A stretch of DNA of 64,000 nucleotides from Candidatus Protochlamydia sp. (GCA_013695355.1 JACDAQ010000039.1:24579-88578); one strand, 5' to 3'; shown: positions 52,222 through 61,923, counted from the stretch's first letter. Program-made: numbers and translations. The notes: generated from the letters alone by a model not told the origin.

Positions 52222-53451
52222 TTAAGTGAGTTCGGTATCGACCCCAAATATGAGATTATCCTTAGGACTGATCGTTGAGACAAACATTTCTTTTGTAATT
52301 CCCTTTTCGGCGGGGGCATTCACGCTTACAGGCTTGGCGATGAAAAGAGGCAGAGTGTTTTTATAGACATCGGTAATCACGTCTTTTTGATATTTCCATT
52401 GCAATTGCGTGGGCGGCAAAAGAACTTCCCTTTCGCTATCGCCAAATTGAGAAAGAGGAGTAATCTTTTTACCTTTCAAATTTTTGATCATCACAGCGGA
52501 TGATGTATGCTCTCCAAAAAAGCCCTCTGCCGGCTTGGAAAAGGAGGTGCTGATGAATCCCATTTCAGTCGTAATCTGCCCTCCGTTCAGTACGGCCCAT
52601 TTCCGCTGAGCTAGGACACTTTCCGGCAAGCTCCCTTCACTGCGGTAAAGATATTTCTGGGGTTTGCCATCGATGCCTGGAGAAGGGACAAAATCTGGAA
52701 GTTTATTCAGGCCGGACACTGCAACGATAACGTGAAGCAAAGTTTCTTTAATGTTGTGATTGGCCTGCTCTTTGACTGTGAAAAAAGAGGGAGCGCTTCC
52801 CCATTCAATGGCGTCATCAATATTTCCGCGCATCAAAGAATTCATAGCGCGATAATAATGTCCCGTGTAAATATTAATCGCTTCTTTTTCGGCAAAGGAA
52901 ATATTTTTGCAAAGTCCTTGAGGATCCCGCGCTTCAAAATCTAGTGCTGTAGGCTTGCCTGTGTTTAAATTTGGCTGTTGGTACAGTGTTTGGGTATTTA
53001 AAAGTTTTTGATAAGCTACCAAATCTTTATTTGTCAGTACGATTAAATTAAAATTTGCCTTTTCGAGAATATTAGAAAATTGATAAAGTTTTCCATGACA
53101 AATTGCTAAATATTTATTGTCTTTCTTAATAAATTTAACGGAATTGAAATCGTTTAATAAATTTTTTATTAAAGTTTCCATTAGTTCAGTTTCAATATTT
53201 TTTGTTTGTTTTTCAGACAGAATTTTATTAACCTTACCCTCATTTCCCAATTTGATGAAGCTGGCAATGGCCCTTTCAAAACCCTCTTTAAATGCTTCAT
53301 AAGGTGTCAGCATTCCGAATAAAATGGGCAGGCATTCATTTAGATGCTTTTCATGTTTTTCAACAATTTTTAACTCATTTGAGGGAGGAATAAGGGGATT
53401 AATCAAAATATTACTTACTAATTTATTTTGATTGATAGATAAGTTTTCCAT
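52222..53451 (-). CDS. Putative mono-ADP-ribosyltransferase of the R-S-E class (candidate effector)
   Basis: A protein of 409 residues from an ATG at 53451. The C-terminal half fits the ADP-ribosyltransferase fold in order: an entry helix with IYTGHYY and an Asn-Ser-Leu-Met-Arg stretch (about residues 194-208), Arg270 in Tyr-Leu-Tyr-Arg, Ser-Thr-Ser at 301-303 in Phe-Ile-Ser-Thr-Ser, and Glu340-Arg-Glu342 with Val-Leu-Leu-Pro-Pro after it (ExE motif). These are the three diagnostic parts of R-S-E toxins such as ExoS. The N-terminal 180 residues are helical and unassigned and might serve for targeting. No signal peptide, as for type III secreted effectors. Transfer onto arginine is inferred from the ExE motif. 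Confidence 0.8.
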   Translation of the reverse strand: MENLSINQNKLVSNILINPLIPPSNELKIVEKHEKHLNECLPILFGMLTPYEAFKEGFERAIASFIKLGNEGKVNKILSEKQTKNIETELMETLIKNLLNDFNSVKFIKKDNKYLAICHGKLYQFSNILEKANFNLIVLTNKDLVAYQKLLNTQTLYQQPNLNTGKPTALDFEARDPQGLCKNISFAEKEAINIYTGHYYRAMNSLMRGNIDDAIEWGSAPSFFTVKEQANHNIKETLLHVIVAVSGLNKLPDFVPSPGIDGKPQKYLYRSEGSLPESVLAQRKWAVLNGGQITTEMGFISTSFSKPAEGFFGEHTSSAVMIKNLKGKKITPLSQFGDSEREVLLPPTQLQWKYQKDVITDVYKNTLPLFIAKPVSVNAPAEKGITKEMFVSTISPKDNLIFGVDTELT

Positions 53452-53637
53452 TTTTAACTTTTGTTTTAATTTAAAAAGTTTAACTATATGGATTATTGAT
53501 TAAGAAAGTATAAAACATATTTAAATAATTAATGGAAAGAATACGTTTTTATCATTTCTCTCGTGAGTCATTTTAAATTGAGTTAAAAAAGGATTCATTC
53601 GGTATAAGAGGAAAAAGACCAAAAAAGGAAGTGAAGC

Positions 53638-54369
53638 ATGAGCCAACCTATTTTTTTGATTAAGGAAGTAGTTAGAATGGCCTGGGAAAGATTTAAGGAA
53701 AATCCCTGGCCCTGGCTGGGAGCTTTGCTTTTAGTATTTATTATTACTGCCACTGAATCCATATTGAATGGTTTATTTTTCCAGAAAGCTGCCCGCATTC
53801 AGGAAGCGATCATTTATAATGACAGGGGAGAGTTGATCGATGAATTACAAAGGACAACTGTGCCTTTTTCCTGGGCACAGCTTTTGACTGCTCTAGGTTA
53901 TCGCTTGGTTTTAGCGGGATTTAGTGCAGGCTTTGCTTATATGGCTCTTCGTGCTGCAGATGGGTTAAAAGTAAAATTTGAAGATTTGTTTGCTCGATTT
54001 GACTGCTTTTTTAATTATTTTCTCTCTTCCCTTTTGTATATAGGGATCGTGACAATTGGACTCATTTTATTTATAGTCCCTGGAATTATTTGGGCAATCC
54101 GTTTTGGGCTTTACCCTTTTTTTATTGCCGATCAAAAAGCAGGTCCTGTGGAGGCTTTAAAGCTAAGTTCTAAGGCTACTTATGGATTTAAATGGGACCT
54201 TTTAAAATTTTTGCTCCTATTAATCCTTGCCTGCATTGTTGGAACATTATTATTTTTTGTGGGTTTGCTCGTGGTATTGCCCGTCTTCACAATCGCTTAT
54301 GCAATCATCTACCGCCGGCTGACATCAAGCGAATCCTATCTGTCCATGCAAAAGGAAAAAGGTCTTTAA
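53638..54369 (+). CDS. Polytopic membrane protein, 243 residues
   Basis: An ORF with AGGAAG before the ATG. The protein has an amphipathic start, a first membrane segment near residues 25-45, and four or five more, with a charged loop between residues 48 and 75. Charged stretches separate the helices (for example Lys-Ala-Thr-Tyr-Gly-Phe-Lys). The build is that of small integral membrane proteins with a domain often named after the glycerophosphodiesterase membrane part, but no function can be assigned. The following ABC transporter starts 16 bases later, so the two are probably one unit. Confidence 0.65.
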   Translation: MSQPIFLIKEVVRMAWERFKENPWPWLGALLLVFIITATESILNGLFFQKAARIQEAIIYNDRGELIDELQRTTVPFSWAQLLTALGYRLVLAGFSAGFAYMALRAADGLKVKFEDLFARFDCFFNYFLSSLLYIGIVTIGLILFIVPGIIWAIRFGLYPFFIADQKAGPVEALKLSSKATYGFKWDLLKFLLLLILACIVGTLLFFVGLLVVLPVFTIAYAIIYRRLTSSESYLSMQKEKGL

Positions 54370-54385
54370 CGAAAAGTATCTAACC

Positions 54386-56503
54386 ATGCGAACCCTTAAT
54401 TTTATTGCTTTTTTTTTGCGCCCCTATTGGCGGCGTATTCTTTTTGTCATTGCTTTGTTAACCATTGAAGTGGCCTTTTATTCTTTTTTTACTTATAGCA
54501 TCCAATTTATTATTTCAGCCCTCGCTAACCGGCAGATCGAGAGGCTGACCTATCTTTTTTATTACCTTTTCCTGGGATCCATTCTAGCTGTCGGAAGCTC
54601 GTTATGGCGCTGTTTCTTTTATTCCAATCTTTCATCCGATATTATAGGCGATCTTAGAATGAAGGTCTTTACGGCCATTCAGCAGCTTTCTATTGGGCAG
54701 CTTGTAGAAAGAGAGGCTTCAAAGCTTTTGGTCCGATTCCAGGAAGTTGATTTTGTGGGGGCGGCTCTTGCAGTCATTGATAAAACTGTGATTTATTCGT
54801 TGCTTTCTTTTTTTTCCAGTCTGTTTTTACTATCAATTATCAACATTGAGTTGACTGCGGTCGCCCTTATGCTGGTCCCTTTCTTATTCCTTGTCCCCAA
54901 AATCGTTGTGCCAAAAATCAATTCACTTGGCGATGAGCGGGAGACTGAAGAGCACCTTTCGGCTTTCGCTCTGGAAAATATTTTATTACAGCCGATCATT
55001 CGAATTTTTGGTTTGCAAAAAAAGCAAAAAAAAATTTTCGAGGCCAAAAACCTGCAGGCGTGCAAGAAATATAGCCGCATTCAGTTCCTTAATAGTTTGG
55101 CTTCTTCTTCTGCAGATATTATGCCAATTGTCTTACGAATTACCGTTTTTGCCATAGGAAGTTATTTTGTATTTTCACAAAATTTTAATATTGCAGCTCT
55201 AGTGTCATTCGAATTTGTCTTCAGTCAATTGATCTATTCCATTATTCGAATTTTTTATAGTTTGCCCACGGTAACTTTAGGTTATGCTGCCTTGAAGAGC
55301 GTGCAAAAAATTTTAAATAAAAAAAATGAAAATGAAAAAAAAACAAAAGTAGTTCAGTCCAAAATTACATCTCCTAATGTCCGCTTTAAAAATGTTTTTT
55401 TTGGATACGATCCAAAAAATTTAAACATTTCTAATTTGAATTTTGAAATCCCTTATAAGTCCCAAGTAGCATTTGTAGGCTCGAATGGATCAGGAAAATC
55501 AACTCTGATCAACTTGCTATTGAATTTTTACACGCCTTCAAGCGGTTCGATCGAAATTAACGGAATCAATTTAGAGCAGTTAAACAAAGAAGATCTTTAT
55601 AAAGTCATAGGATACGTTTCTCAGGAAGCTCAGCTCTTTGATACCACCATCAAAGAAAATATAAGGTTGGGAAAGCCTAATGCGACCGATCAGGAAATTG
55701 AAATAGCCGCAAAAAAAGCCGAATTAGACCACGCCATTCACCTTATGCCCAATAAATATCAGACCGTAGTGGGTTTTAGAGGGTCTCGGCTTTCAGGTGG
55801 TCAAAAACAGCGCGTAGCCCTGGCAAGGGCCCTCATACGCTCTCCGGAAATACTATTGTTAGATGAAATTACAGCTTCTCTAGATCCTGTTTCAGAAGCT
55901 GCGATCAATAAAACCATTGAGGAAATAGCTAAAGATTGCACTGTCATTGTTGTCGCCCATCACCTTGCCTGCGTGATGAATGCTGATTGCATTTATGTGC
56001 TTGATCAGGGAGCCATCCGGGAATTTGGAACACATCAACAGTTACTCGATAAAAAGGGAATTTACCAAGGCATGTGGAATAAGCAAAATGGTTTCATTGA
56101 AGGCAAATTAGATTCCATTTTAATTTCGATTGAAAGATTGAAAAAAATCCCTCTTTTTTTTGGAATACCTGAGGATTCGTTGGAATTGATCCGTCATCAA
56201 CTAAGAATGATCACTTATCCCAAGAACATGGTTATTTATAGACATGGAGATATTGGGGATATGTTTTATATTCTTATTAGAGGAAGCATTGAAATTATAA
56301 AAGTTGATAAAGAACAAAAAAAAAGCTGGGAGGTTTTAGAGGATGGTGATTATTTTGGCGAAAGAAGTATTGCCTCAAGAACTGCAACAGCAATGACGAT
56401 TACTCCCTGCCTGGTGCTTGCCTTTTCTGTTTTTGATTTGAATTCTATTATCGATTTAAACCCTCTTGTTAGAGAGAGGCTTGAAAAACGAATGAGCCAG
56501 TAA
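54386..56503 (+). CDS. ABC exporter with a C-terminal cyclic-nucleotide-binding domain
   Basis: A protein of 705 residues. A six-helix transmembrane domain covers about residues 1-310. The nucleotide-binding domain has GSNGSGKS (365-372), LSGGQ (469-473) and LLLDE (Walker B, about 490-494), in MsbA-like order. An extra part from about residue 585 to the end carries Tyr-Arg-His-Gly-Asp-Ile-Gly-Asp-Met, then Gly-Ser-Ile-Glu-Ile, and then Asp-Gly-Asp-Tyr-Phe-Gly-Glu-Arg-Ser, the phosphate-binding cassette pattern of cyclic-nucleotide-binding domains. Activity might be switched by a nucleotide or by a host signal. Substrate unknown. Confidence 0.88.
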   Translation: MRTLNFIAFFLRPYWRRILFVIALLTIEVAFYSFFTYSIQFIISALANRQIERLTYLFYYLFLGSILAVGSSLWRCFFYSNLSSDIIGDLRMKVFTAIQQLSIGQLVEREASKLLVRFQEVDFVGAALAVIDKTVIYSLLSFFSSLFLLSIINIELTAVALMLVPFLFLVPKIVVPKINSLGDERETEEHLSAFALENILLQPIIRIFGLQKKQKKIFEAKNLQACKKYSRIQFLNSLASSSADIMPIVLRITVFAIGSYFVFSQNFNIAALVSFEFVFSQLIYSIIRIFYSLPTVTLGYAALKSVQKILNKKNENEKKTKVVQSKITSPNVRFKNVFFGYDPKNLNISNLNFEIPYKSQVAFVGSNGSGKSTLINLLLNFYTPSSGSIEINGINLEQLNKEDLYKVIGYVSQEAQLFDTTIKENIRLGKPNATDQEIEIAAKKAELDHAIHLMPNKYQTVVGFRGSRLSGGQKQRVALARALIRSPEILLLDEITASLDPVSEAAINKTIEEIAKDCTVIVVAHHLACVMNADCIYVLDQGAIREFGTHQQLLDKKGIYQGMWNKQNGFIEGKLDSILISIERLKKIPLFFGIPEDSLELIRHQLRMITYPKNMVIYRHGDIGDMFYILIRGSIEIIKVDKEQKKSWEVLEDGDYFGERSIASRTATAMTITPCLVLAFSVFDLNSIIDLNPLVRERLEKRMSQ

Positions 56504-56508
56504 AAAAA

Positions 56509-57213
56509 TTAAGGTGCTAGAGAAACGGGAATGATTTTTCCATTAAAATAATGATGTCCGTTAAGGGCAAATTGCGCAATGTATTCACCCATTTGTTCGG
56601 CTGTGACAGAAGCTTTATAATGTGGAAAAGCTTTGGCCAGCATCTCAGTTCGAACGGCTCCGAGAGCCAGACAATTGACTTTAATATTGACCTCTGCCAG
56701 TTCTACAGCCAGACATTCGGTTAGGCAATTTAGAGCAGCCTTGCTTGAGCTGTAAGCCGCTATACCCGGAAATTTTGAACTCCCTTGAAAACCTCCCATA
56801 CTACTTATATTTACGATATGGGCGTTCCTTTTGCCCATTAACGGGAGCAGCAGACGGGATAACTCCGCTGGTGCGAAAACGTTGACTGCAAATGTTTCGG
56901 AAAAATCCTTTAAATTCAATTCTGCAAAATGGGCTTTTTTTAAAAGGCCGGCGTTATTGACCAAAATATCCACAAAAGGAAGCAGCCGGGTTATATATTC
57001 TAAAAGATTATTCCCTGTTTCAGATAAAAGCGCCAAATCGTATTCGACAGTAAAAATTTTGGCGGAAGGATTTACCTTGAGGCATTCGGCCTCTAAATGC
57101 GCCAGGCGCTCACCACGGCGGGCTATCGCGACAACAGTGTGGTTCTTTGTTGCCAAGGCTTTAGCGATTTCAAAGCCAATTCCGGAGCTTGCGCCGGTAA
57201 CTACAATATTCAT
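56509..57213 (-). CDS. Short-chain dehydrogenase/reductase, candidate sepiapterin reductase-like
   Basis: A protein of 234 residues from the ATG at 57213, which overlaps the folE stop as ATGA; longer in-frame starts lie inside folE. Cofactor motif Thr-Gly-Ala-Ser-Ser-Gly-Ile-Gly is at residues 6-13, Asn-Asn-Ala-Gly at 86-89, the catalytic Ser at 137-138, Tyr154 and Lys158 (YxxxK). An Ala-Arg-Arg after the second beta strand suggests NADPH. Its place as third gene after a 6-pyruvoyltetrahydropterin synthase and folE suggests it reduces the pterin side chain. By sequence alone it could be another SDR. Confidence 0.85.
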   Translation of the reverse strand: MNIVVTGASSGIGFEIAKALATKNHTVVAIARRGERLAHLEAECLKVNPSAKIFTVEYDLALLSETGNNLLEYITRLLPFVDILVNNAGLLKKAHFAELNLKDFSETFAVNVFAPAELSRLLLPLMGKRNAHIVNISSMGGFQGSSKFPGIAAYSSSKAALNCLTECLAVELAEVNIKVNCLALGAVRTEMLAKAFPHYKASVTAEQMGEYIAQFALNGHHYFNGKIIPVSLAP

Positions 57214-57809
57214 AACTTTCCAGATACCAAATGCATAAATTCCTCCCGCGTCTTGAAATCTGTTAAAAATTCTCCAGACAAAGCAGAAGTCACCGTGGTT
57301 GATTGTTGTTTTTGAACACCCCTGACCATCATGCACATATGGCTAGCCTGGATTAAAACGGCCACTCCTTTAGGCTCAAGATGCTTCTGAAGAGCGTCTT
57401 TTATCTGCATGGTCATTCTCTCCTGGATTTGCAGCCTTCTTGCATACAAATCCACTAGCCGTGGGATTTTGGACAAGCCAATGACCTTTCCATCCGGCAT
57501 GTAAGCTATATGCGCTCTGCCAAAAAAAGGCAACATGTGATGTTCGCAAAGAGAATAAAATTCAATGTCTTTGATCAATACCATTTCATTATATTCGTGC
57601 GTATATAATGCGCTAGAAAGCAAAACCTCTACCTCTCTTTCCTGGCTGGATCCCATAGTTAGGTATTCGAGAACTTTTGCCACCCGGGTAGGAGTTTTCA
57701 ATAATCCTTCCCGATTCACATCTTCGCCAATCAATGTCAATATTTGTGAAATATGTTCAGCGATCTGTATGGCTTTTCGATCGTTTTCCATTTCCTCAAA
57801 ATCAAACAT
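57210..57809 (-). CDS. folE: GTP cyclohydrolase I
   Basis: Converts GTP to 7,8-dihydroneopterin triphosphate. The protein has 199 residues. Zinc ligands are Cys88, His91 and Cys159, in [10 protein letters not shown] and [18 protein letters not shown] near residue 111 is the conserved helix. It belongs to the FolE (not FolE2) family. The gene is tightly packed: the upstream PTPS gene ends 10 bases before it and the SDR gene overlaps its end. Confidence 0.94.
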   Translation of the reverse strand: MFDFEEMENDRKAIQIAEHISQILTLIGEDVNREGLLKTPTRVAKVLEYLTMGSSQEREVEVLLSSALYTHEYNEMVLIKDIEFYSLCEHHMLPFFGRAHIAYMPDGKVIGLSKIPRLVDLYARRLQIQERMTMQIKDALQKHLEPKGVAVLIQASHMCMMVRGVQKQQSTTVTSALSGEFLTDFKTREEFMHLVSGKL

Positions 57810-57819
57810 AGATGCCCCT

Positions 57820-58254
57820 TTAATTTAATTCGCTATACTCTGCGATATTATTTTCGGTTTCATATAATCTAATTTTATATAACTTTCCTTTGCTTATTTT
57901 GTTTTTAATTCTTTTCCAAAAGGCAATGACAAGGTTTTCAGTTGTGGGAATGACGTTTTTTAACCATGTAACATCTAAGTTCAGATTTTTATGATCGCAT
58001 TCCTGAATAATTTCTTTATCAATAATCGCCTTTAAATCACTAAGATTGATAATGAAACCAGTCTCCGGATCGATAGAGCCCTTAACATAAATTTCAATCA
58101 CATAATTATGTCCATGCCCATTTTCATTATTGCACTTTCCAAAAATGGCAAAATTTTTTTCATTGGAAAATTTAGGGTTATAAAGTCGATGCGCGGCGTT
58201 AAAGTGCATCCTACAGATGATGCATAAATCGCCTGATAGCGAATCATTTAGCAT
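57820..58254 (-). CDS. 6-pyruvoyltetrahydropterin synthase, animal-like
   Basis: A protein of 144 residues. Zinc histidines are His22, His47 and His49. Cys41 lies in Cys-x-x-x-Asn-Gly-His-Gly-His-Asn-Tyr, the form found in animal and other true PTPS enzymes. Asp87-His88 follow in Asp-His-Lys-Asn-Leu, and Thr-Thr-Glu-Asn and Tyr-Glu-Thr-Glu-Asn-Asn close the active site. The line-up with the human enzyme that I remember is close over the last 110 residues. The CX3NGHGHNY form argues against QueD (queuosine) though it does not exclude it. First gene of the PTPS-folE-SDR unit; start at the first ATG, no strong ribosome site. Confidence 0.9.
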   Translation of the reverse strand: MLNDSLSGDLCIICRMHFNAAHRLYNPKFSNEKNFAIFGKCNNENGHGHNYVIEIYVKGSIDPETGFIINLSDLKAIIDKEIIQECDHKNLNLDVTWLKNVIPTTENLVIAFWKRIKNKISKGKLYKIRLYETENNIAEYSELN

Positions 58255-58531
58255 GAAGCAATAAGTGTTATAAAATTAAAAAACATAATATAAATACCTC
58301 CAATTTTTAGTATTGCATAGTTAATTAAACTTATCAATTAATTTTTTTATTAATAACTAACTTTTAAAAGTCTTCGGAGTCATACAGTTATTCTCAGGTA
58401 TTTCAAAAAACAAAAGAAGCATGTAAAGTTTGGAAAAAATAATCGTTTTTTCTTTTTCCAATCTTCCGGCTGTGCTACACTGATTTTCACAATTGACCTA
58501 AAATTTTAATTGATTATTAATTGGTTCCACT

Positions 58532-60931
58532 ATGCGCATTCCTTTGTCCTGGCTTAAAGAATATATTGATATTAATCTACTGCCTGAAGAGATTGCTAAA
58601 ATTCTGACGATGGCTGGGCTTGAAGTCGATAGCTACGAAACAAGTGGGGCTGATTTTTCAGGGGTTGTTGTCGGCCACGTCATCAGTGTGGAAAAGCATC
58701 CAAACGCTGACAAGCTAGTGGTCGCATCTGTTTCAGATGGCGTCGAGACGCACCAGGTAGTATGCGGGGCGCCAAATTGCCGCGCAGGCTTAGTGACCGC
58801 TTTTGCACCCCTTGGGGCTGTTTTGATTGATGAAGGCAAAGAATTTAAGATCAAAAAATCTAAACTTCGCGGCGTGGAATCGAGCGGCATGCTGTGCTCA
58901 GGCAAAGAATTGCATTTAACGGGTGAAGATGAGGGAATTTTAGAGCTCCCAGAGAACTTCGCTGCCGGGCTTTCCCTGACAGATATTTATGCAGACACAA
59001 TTTTTGAAATTTCTTTGACCCCGAACCTCGGGCATTGCTCTTCAATTATCGGTGTAGCGCGTGAATTATCTGCTGCAACTGGTCTCCCATTCACCATCCC
59101 TTCTACGCGCTTAGAAGAAAAAGGAGAGCCTATTACAGCCTCGCTTTCTGTTGCAGTTCAGGATATGGATAAATGCCCACGTTATGCCTGCCGAATGATA
59201 AAAGATGTGCAGGTTGGGCCCTCCCCTGATTGGCTTAAGGTAAGGCTTGAGAAATGCGGCTTGCGAAGCATTAATAATGTCGTTGATATCACTAATTATG
59301 TTTTATTAGAGCTGGGCCACCCCTTGCACGCCTTTGATTATGACCGTTTATTTGAGCATAAGATCATTGTCAAAATGGCTAAGGAAGGAGAAATTTTTGA
59401 GACGCTGGATGGTAAGCAAAGGGCGTTGAAAGAATCATTTTTGGTAATAGCAGATGCCAAAGAGTCTGTTGCCGTCGCTGGAGTAATGGGCGGGGCTAAT
59501 AGCGAGGTCCATTCTGAGACCCGCCATATTGTTTTAGAGTCGGCTTACTTCGATCCAGTAAGCATTCGTAAAACAAGTAAGGCGCTAGGGCTTCAATCGG
59601 ATGCTTCAAAAAGATTTGAAAGAGGGACAGATCCGAATCAACTTGTTGCTTCACTGGACCGTGCGGCCTTTCTGATCCAGGAAGCAGCCGGAGGTACGAT
59701 TCAAGCCGGAGCAATTGATGTGAAGATAAAAGAATTTCCTAAAGTCACAATTAGCTGCCGTTATAGCCGTATCAACCAGATTTTAGGTACACAGCTTAGT
59801 GTGGGAGAGGTAGAAACAATATTCAAAAGCCTCGATTTTCAGTATGAATGGGATGGGCAAGATTTTTTTATCGTTAACACGCCTACCTACCGTACCGATC
59901 TTAAAGAAGAAATAGATCTGGTTGAAGAGGTTGCCAGATTGTACGGTTACGACCATATTCCAAGAAATGGAGGGGCCTACCGTTCATCGCACATTCCTCC
60001 GCCTCCTATTTACTTGCTTGAAAAAGAAGTCAGAACCCGCTTGATCGCTCAAGGGTTGCAGGAAGTTTTAACTTGCGATCTCATTGGACCTACCCTGCTC
60101 GGCATTGTTCTTGACCATACAATGCCACCTGAGTCTATAATTAAGGTTTTGAACCCCACATCAATAGAACAATCGGTTTTGCGTACGTCACTGCTGCCTG
60201 GGTTACTCCAGACAGTTAAATACAATATTGATCATCAAAATGATCAGATCGGATGCTTTGAGGTGGGGAAGATTCATTTCAAAGCCAATGAGCACTATGA
60301 GGAGCAGTCTGTAGCTGGAATTATTTTATCCGGAATTTCCCGCCCGAAATACTGGGATGGACCTTCAAGGGAATATGATTTTTTTGATCTAAAAGGAATT
60401 GTAGAAAACCTTCTAGCCGAACTAGGAATTCGCCAACCATCCTTCAAAAACTTGAACCTAAACACCTTACATTCCGGAAGACAAGCCTCGGTTTTCGTGA
60501 ATGAAATTGAAATTGGATCTTTTGGAGAAGTCCACCCTGCGATTCAAAGACGTCTGGACGTTAGTCAGCGCATTCTTTTTGGCGAATTTAATTTGCATGA
60601 TTTATTGCAGGTCTCTAAACGGCTTGATAAAATTACACCTATAGCTATTTATCCCGGGTCAGATAGGGACTGGACGATCACTCTCTCCAAAAACATTTCT
60701 TATGAACAACTTATAGAAGCTATTCATGCCCAAAATTCTAATCTTTTAGAAGCGGTTACCTTGTTAGGAATATATAGAAATGAGAAATTGGGCGCAGATC
60801 TGCAAAATATTACGCTTCGTTTCTTCTACCGCGATCCTTCGAAAACCATTGCTCAAGAGAGCGTTGAAGCAGAACATCAGCGTTTAACGGCAGAAGCCGT
60901 AAAACAGTTAAAATTGGAGTGCACCCTATGA
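58532..60931 (+). CDS. pheT: Phenylalanine-tRNA ligase, beta subunit
   Basis: A protein of 799 residues. The order is: N-terminal start Met-Arg-Ile-Pro-Leu-Ser-Trp-Leu, an EMAP/Myf-type tRNA-binding domain (about residues 40-150), B3/B4 editing domain, B5 domain, the catalytic-like core with Arg-Thr-Asp-Leu-Lys-Glu-Glu-Ile-Asp-Leu-Val-Glu-Glu (about 450) and a C-terminal ferredoxin-fold anticodon-binding domain (about 705-799). It forms the heterotetramer with PheS, which is not in the window. The MORN lipoprotein gene overlaps its end (ATGA), the CT475-CT476 order. Confidence 0.95.
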   Translation: MRIPLSWLKEYIDINLLPEEIAKILTMAGLEVDSYETSGADFSGVVVGHVISVEKHPNADKLVVASVSDGVETHQVVCGAPNCRAGLVTAFAPLGAVLIDEGKEFKIKKSKLRGVESSGMLCSGKELHLTGEDEGILELPENFAAGLSLTDIYADTIFEISLTPNLGHCSSIIGVARELSAATGLPFTIPSTRLEEKGEPITASLSVAVQDMDKCPRYACRMIKDVQVGPSPDWLKVRLEKCGLRSINNVVDITNYVLLELGHPLHAFDYDRLFEHKIIVKMAKEGEIFETLDGKQRALKESFLVIADAKESVAVAGVMGGANSEVHSETRHIVLESAYFDPVSIRKTSKALGLQSDASKRFERGTDPNQLVASLDRAAFLIQEAAGGTIQAGAIDVKIKEFPKVTISCRYSRINQILGTQLSVGEVETIFKSLDFQYEWDGQDFFIVNTPTYRTDLKEEIDLVEEVARLYGYDHIPRNGGAYRSSHIPPPPIYLLEKEVRTRLIAQGLQEVLTCDLIGPTLLGIVLDHTMPPESIIKVLNPTSIEQSVLRTSLLPGLLQTVKYNIDHQNDQIGCFEVGKIHFKANEHYEEQSVAGIILSGISRPKYWDGPSREYDFFDLKGIVENLLAELGIRQPSFKNLNLNTLHSGRQASVFVNEIEIGSFGEVHPAIQRRLDVSQRILFGEFNLHDLLQVSKRLDKITPIAIYPGSDRDWTITLSKNISYEQLIEAIHAQNSNLLEAVTLLGIYRNEKLGADLQNITLRFFYRDPSKTIAQESVEAEHQRLTAEAVKQLKLECTL

Positions 60932-61884
60932 AAATGAACCTACTTAAATTTTTTGCTTTTACTTCCTTATTGCTTGCCTCATTTGGATGTCAATCCAAGC
61001 GCTCCTGTGATGATGTCATTTGCCAGACCTACGTCCATCGCTATGGAGTTCCGCTTGATCCGGACGAATGGTCGGAAAGAGGGCGCCATGGAAGAGTTGT
61101 TTCGACGCGGCGAGATGGCGTTGTGGTATCCAACTCCTATGAGGGGGGTGTGCTACATGGGGAAACCACTTATACTTTTCCTCATCGCGAAGTGATTCAA
61201 AAAAGAGAAAGCTACTGCCAGGGGCAGCTGGAAAAAGAGATGTGGAACTATCAAAATGGGATTCCGCAAAGACAGGTTATTTACGATGAGCCTCATCGGC
61301 ATACAGCGATCGTTTGGTACGAGAATGGAGCTCCCCAATGCAAGGAAGAGTATCACCAGGGGAGGCTGGCCAAAGGGGAATACTATAATTTATCTAACGA
61401 AACAGAATCCCGCATTGACGACTGTGCTGGAATCAGGATGCAGCGCGATGGATATGGCAATCTGACCTCTATCGATGAAATTAACGATGGGCAAATGGTG
61501 CTGCGAACGACTTATCATCCCAACGGCTTGCCTGAAGCTTTGACTCCCTATATAAATAATGAGGTTCAAGGACAGCGCCGGACCTACACACTTGGCGGCG
61601 AGCCAGCCACAATAGAAGAGTGGAAAGGCGGTCGGCAGCATGGAAATACGATAATTTTTGAAAATGGAGAAAGGCGTTCAGACCTTCCATACGTCAATGG
61701 CCAGCCGCATGGAATTGAGCAAAGATACCGTGAAGGGCAAATCCTGGCTCAACGTAATACCTGGGTAAAAGGGGAAAAACATGGCCCATGCCATACGTAT
61801 GTAAAGGACATCACTCAAACTGACTGGTATTTTCAGGGTAAGCTGGTAAACAAGCCGACTTTTGATGCATTAAGCAACCAATAG
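60928..61884 (+). CDS. MORN-repeat lipoprotein (CT476-type)
   Basis: From the ATG at 60928, which overlaps the pheT stop and has GGAG before it, the protein has 318 residues. A lipobox Leu-Ala-Ser-Phe-Gly-Cys fits a lipid-anchored export signal. The mature part has repeated Gly-x-x-x-Gly-x-x-x-x-Tyr patterns and Asn-Gly-x-Pro-Gln units of MORN (toxin_MORN_2) type from about residue 60 to the end. MORN repeats bind membranes or proteins. The function of the chlamydial gene is unknown. Probably cotranscribed with pheT. Confidence 0.85.
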   Translation: MKMNLLKFFAFTSLLLASFGCQSKRSCDDVICQTYVHRYGVPLDPDEWSERGRHGRVVSTRRDGVVVSNSYEGGVLHGETTYTFPHREVIQKRESYCQGQLEKEMWNYQNGIPQRQVIYDEPHRHTAIVWYENGAPQCKEEYHQGRLAKGEYYNLSNETESRIDDCAGIRMQRDGYGNLTSIDEINDGQMVLRTTYHPNGLPEALTPYINNEVQGQRRTYTLGGEPATIEEWKGGRQHGNTIIFENGERRSDLPYVNGQPHGIEQRYREGQILAQRNTWVKGEKHGPCHTYVKDITQTDWYFQGKLVNKPTFDALSNQ

Positions 61885-61903
61885 CTAGTAGGTCAACTAC
61901 ATT

Positions 61904-61923
61904 GATATTGAACAGGTTCTTAG
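61904..61923. repeat. Dispersed motif GAACAGGTTCTTAG, copy 3
   Basis: GATATTGAACAGGTTCTTAG. The last 14 bases differ from copy 1 (3920-3933) at one position. A palindrome begins 10 bases further on. Confidence 0.5.

Noticed and set aside
56831..57315. Plus-strand frames within the SDR and folE genes
   Set aside because: They are antisense shadows; the minus-strand genes have full catalytic residues.
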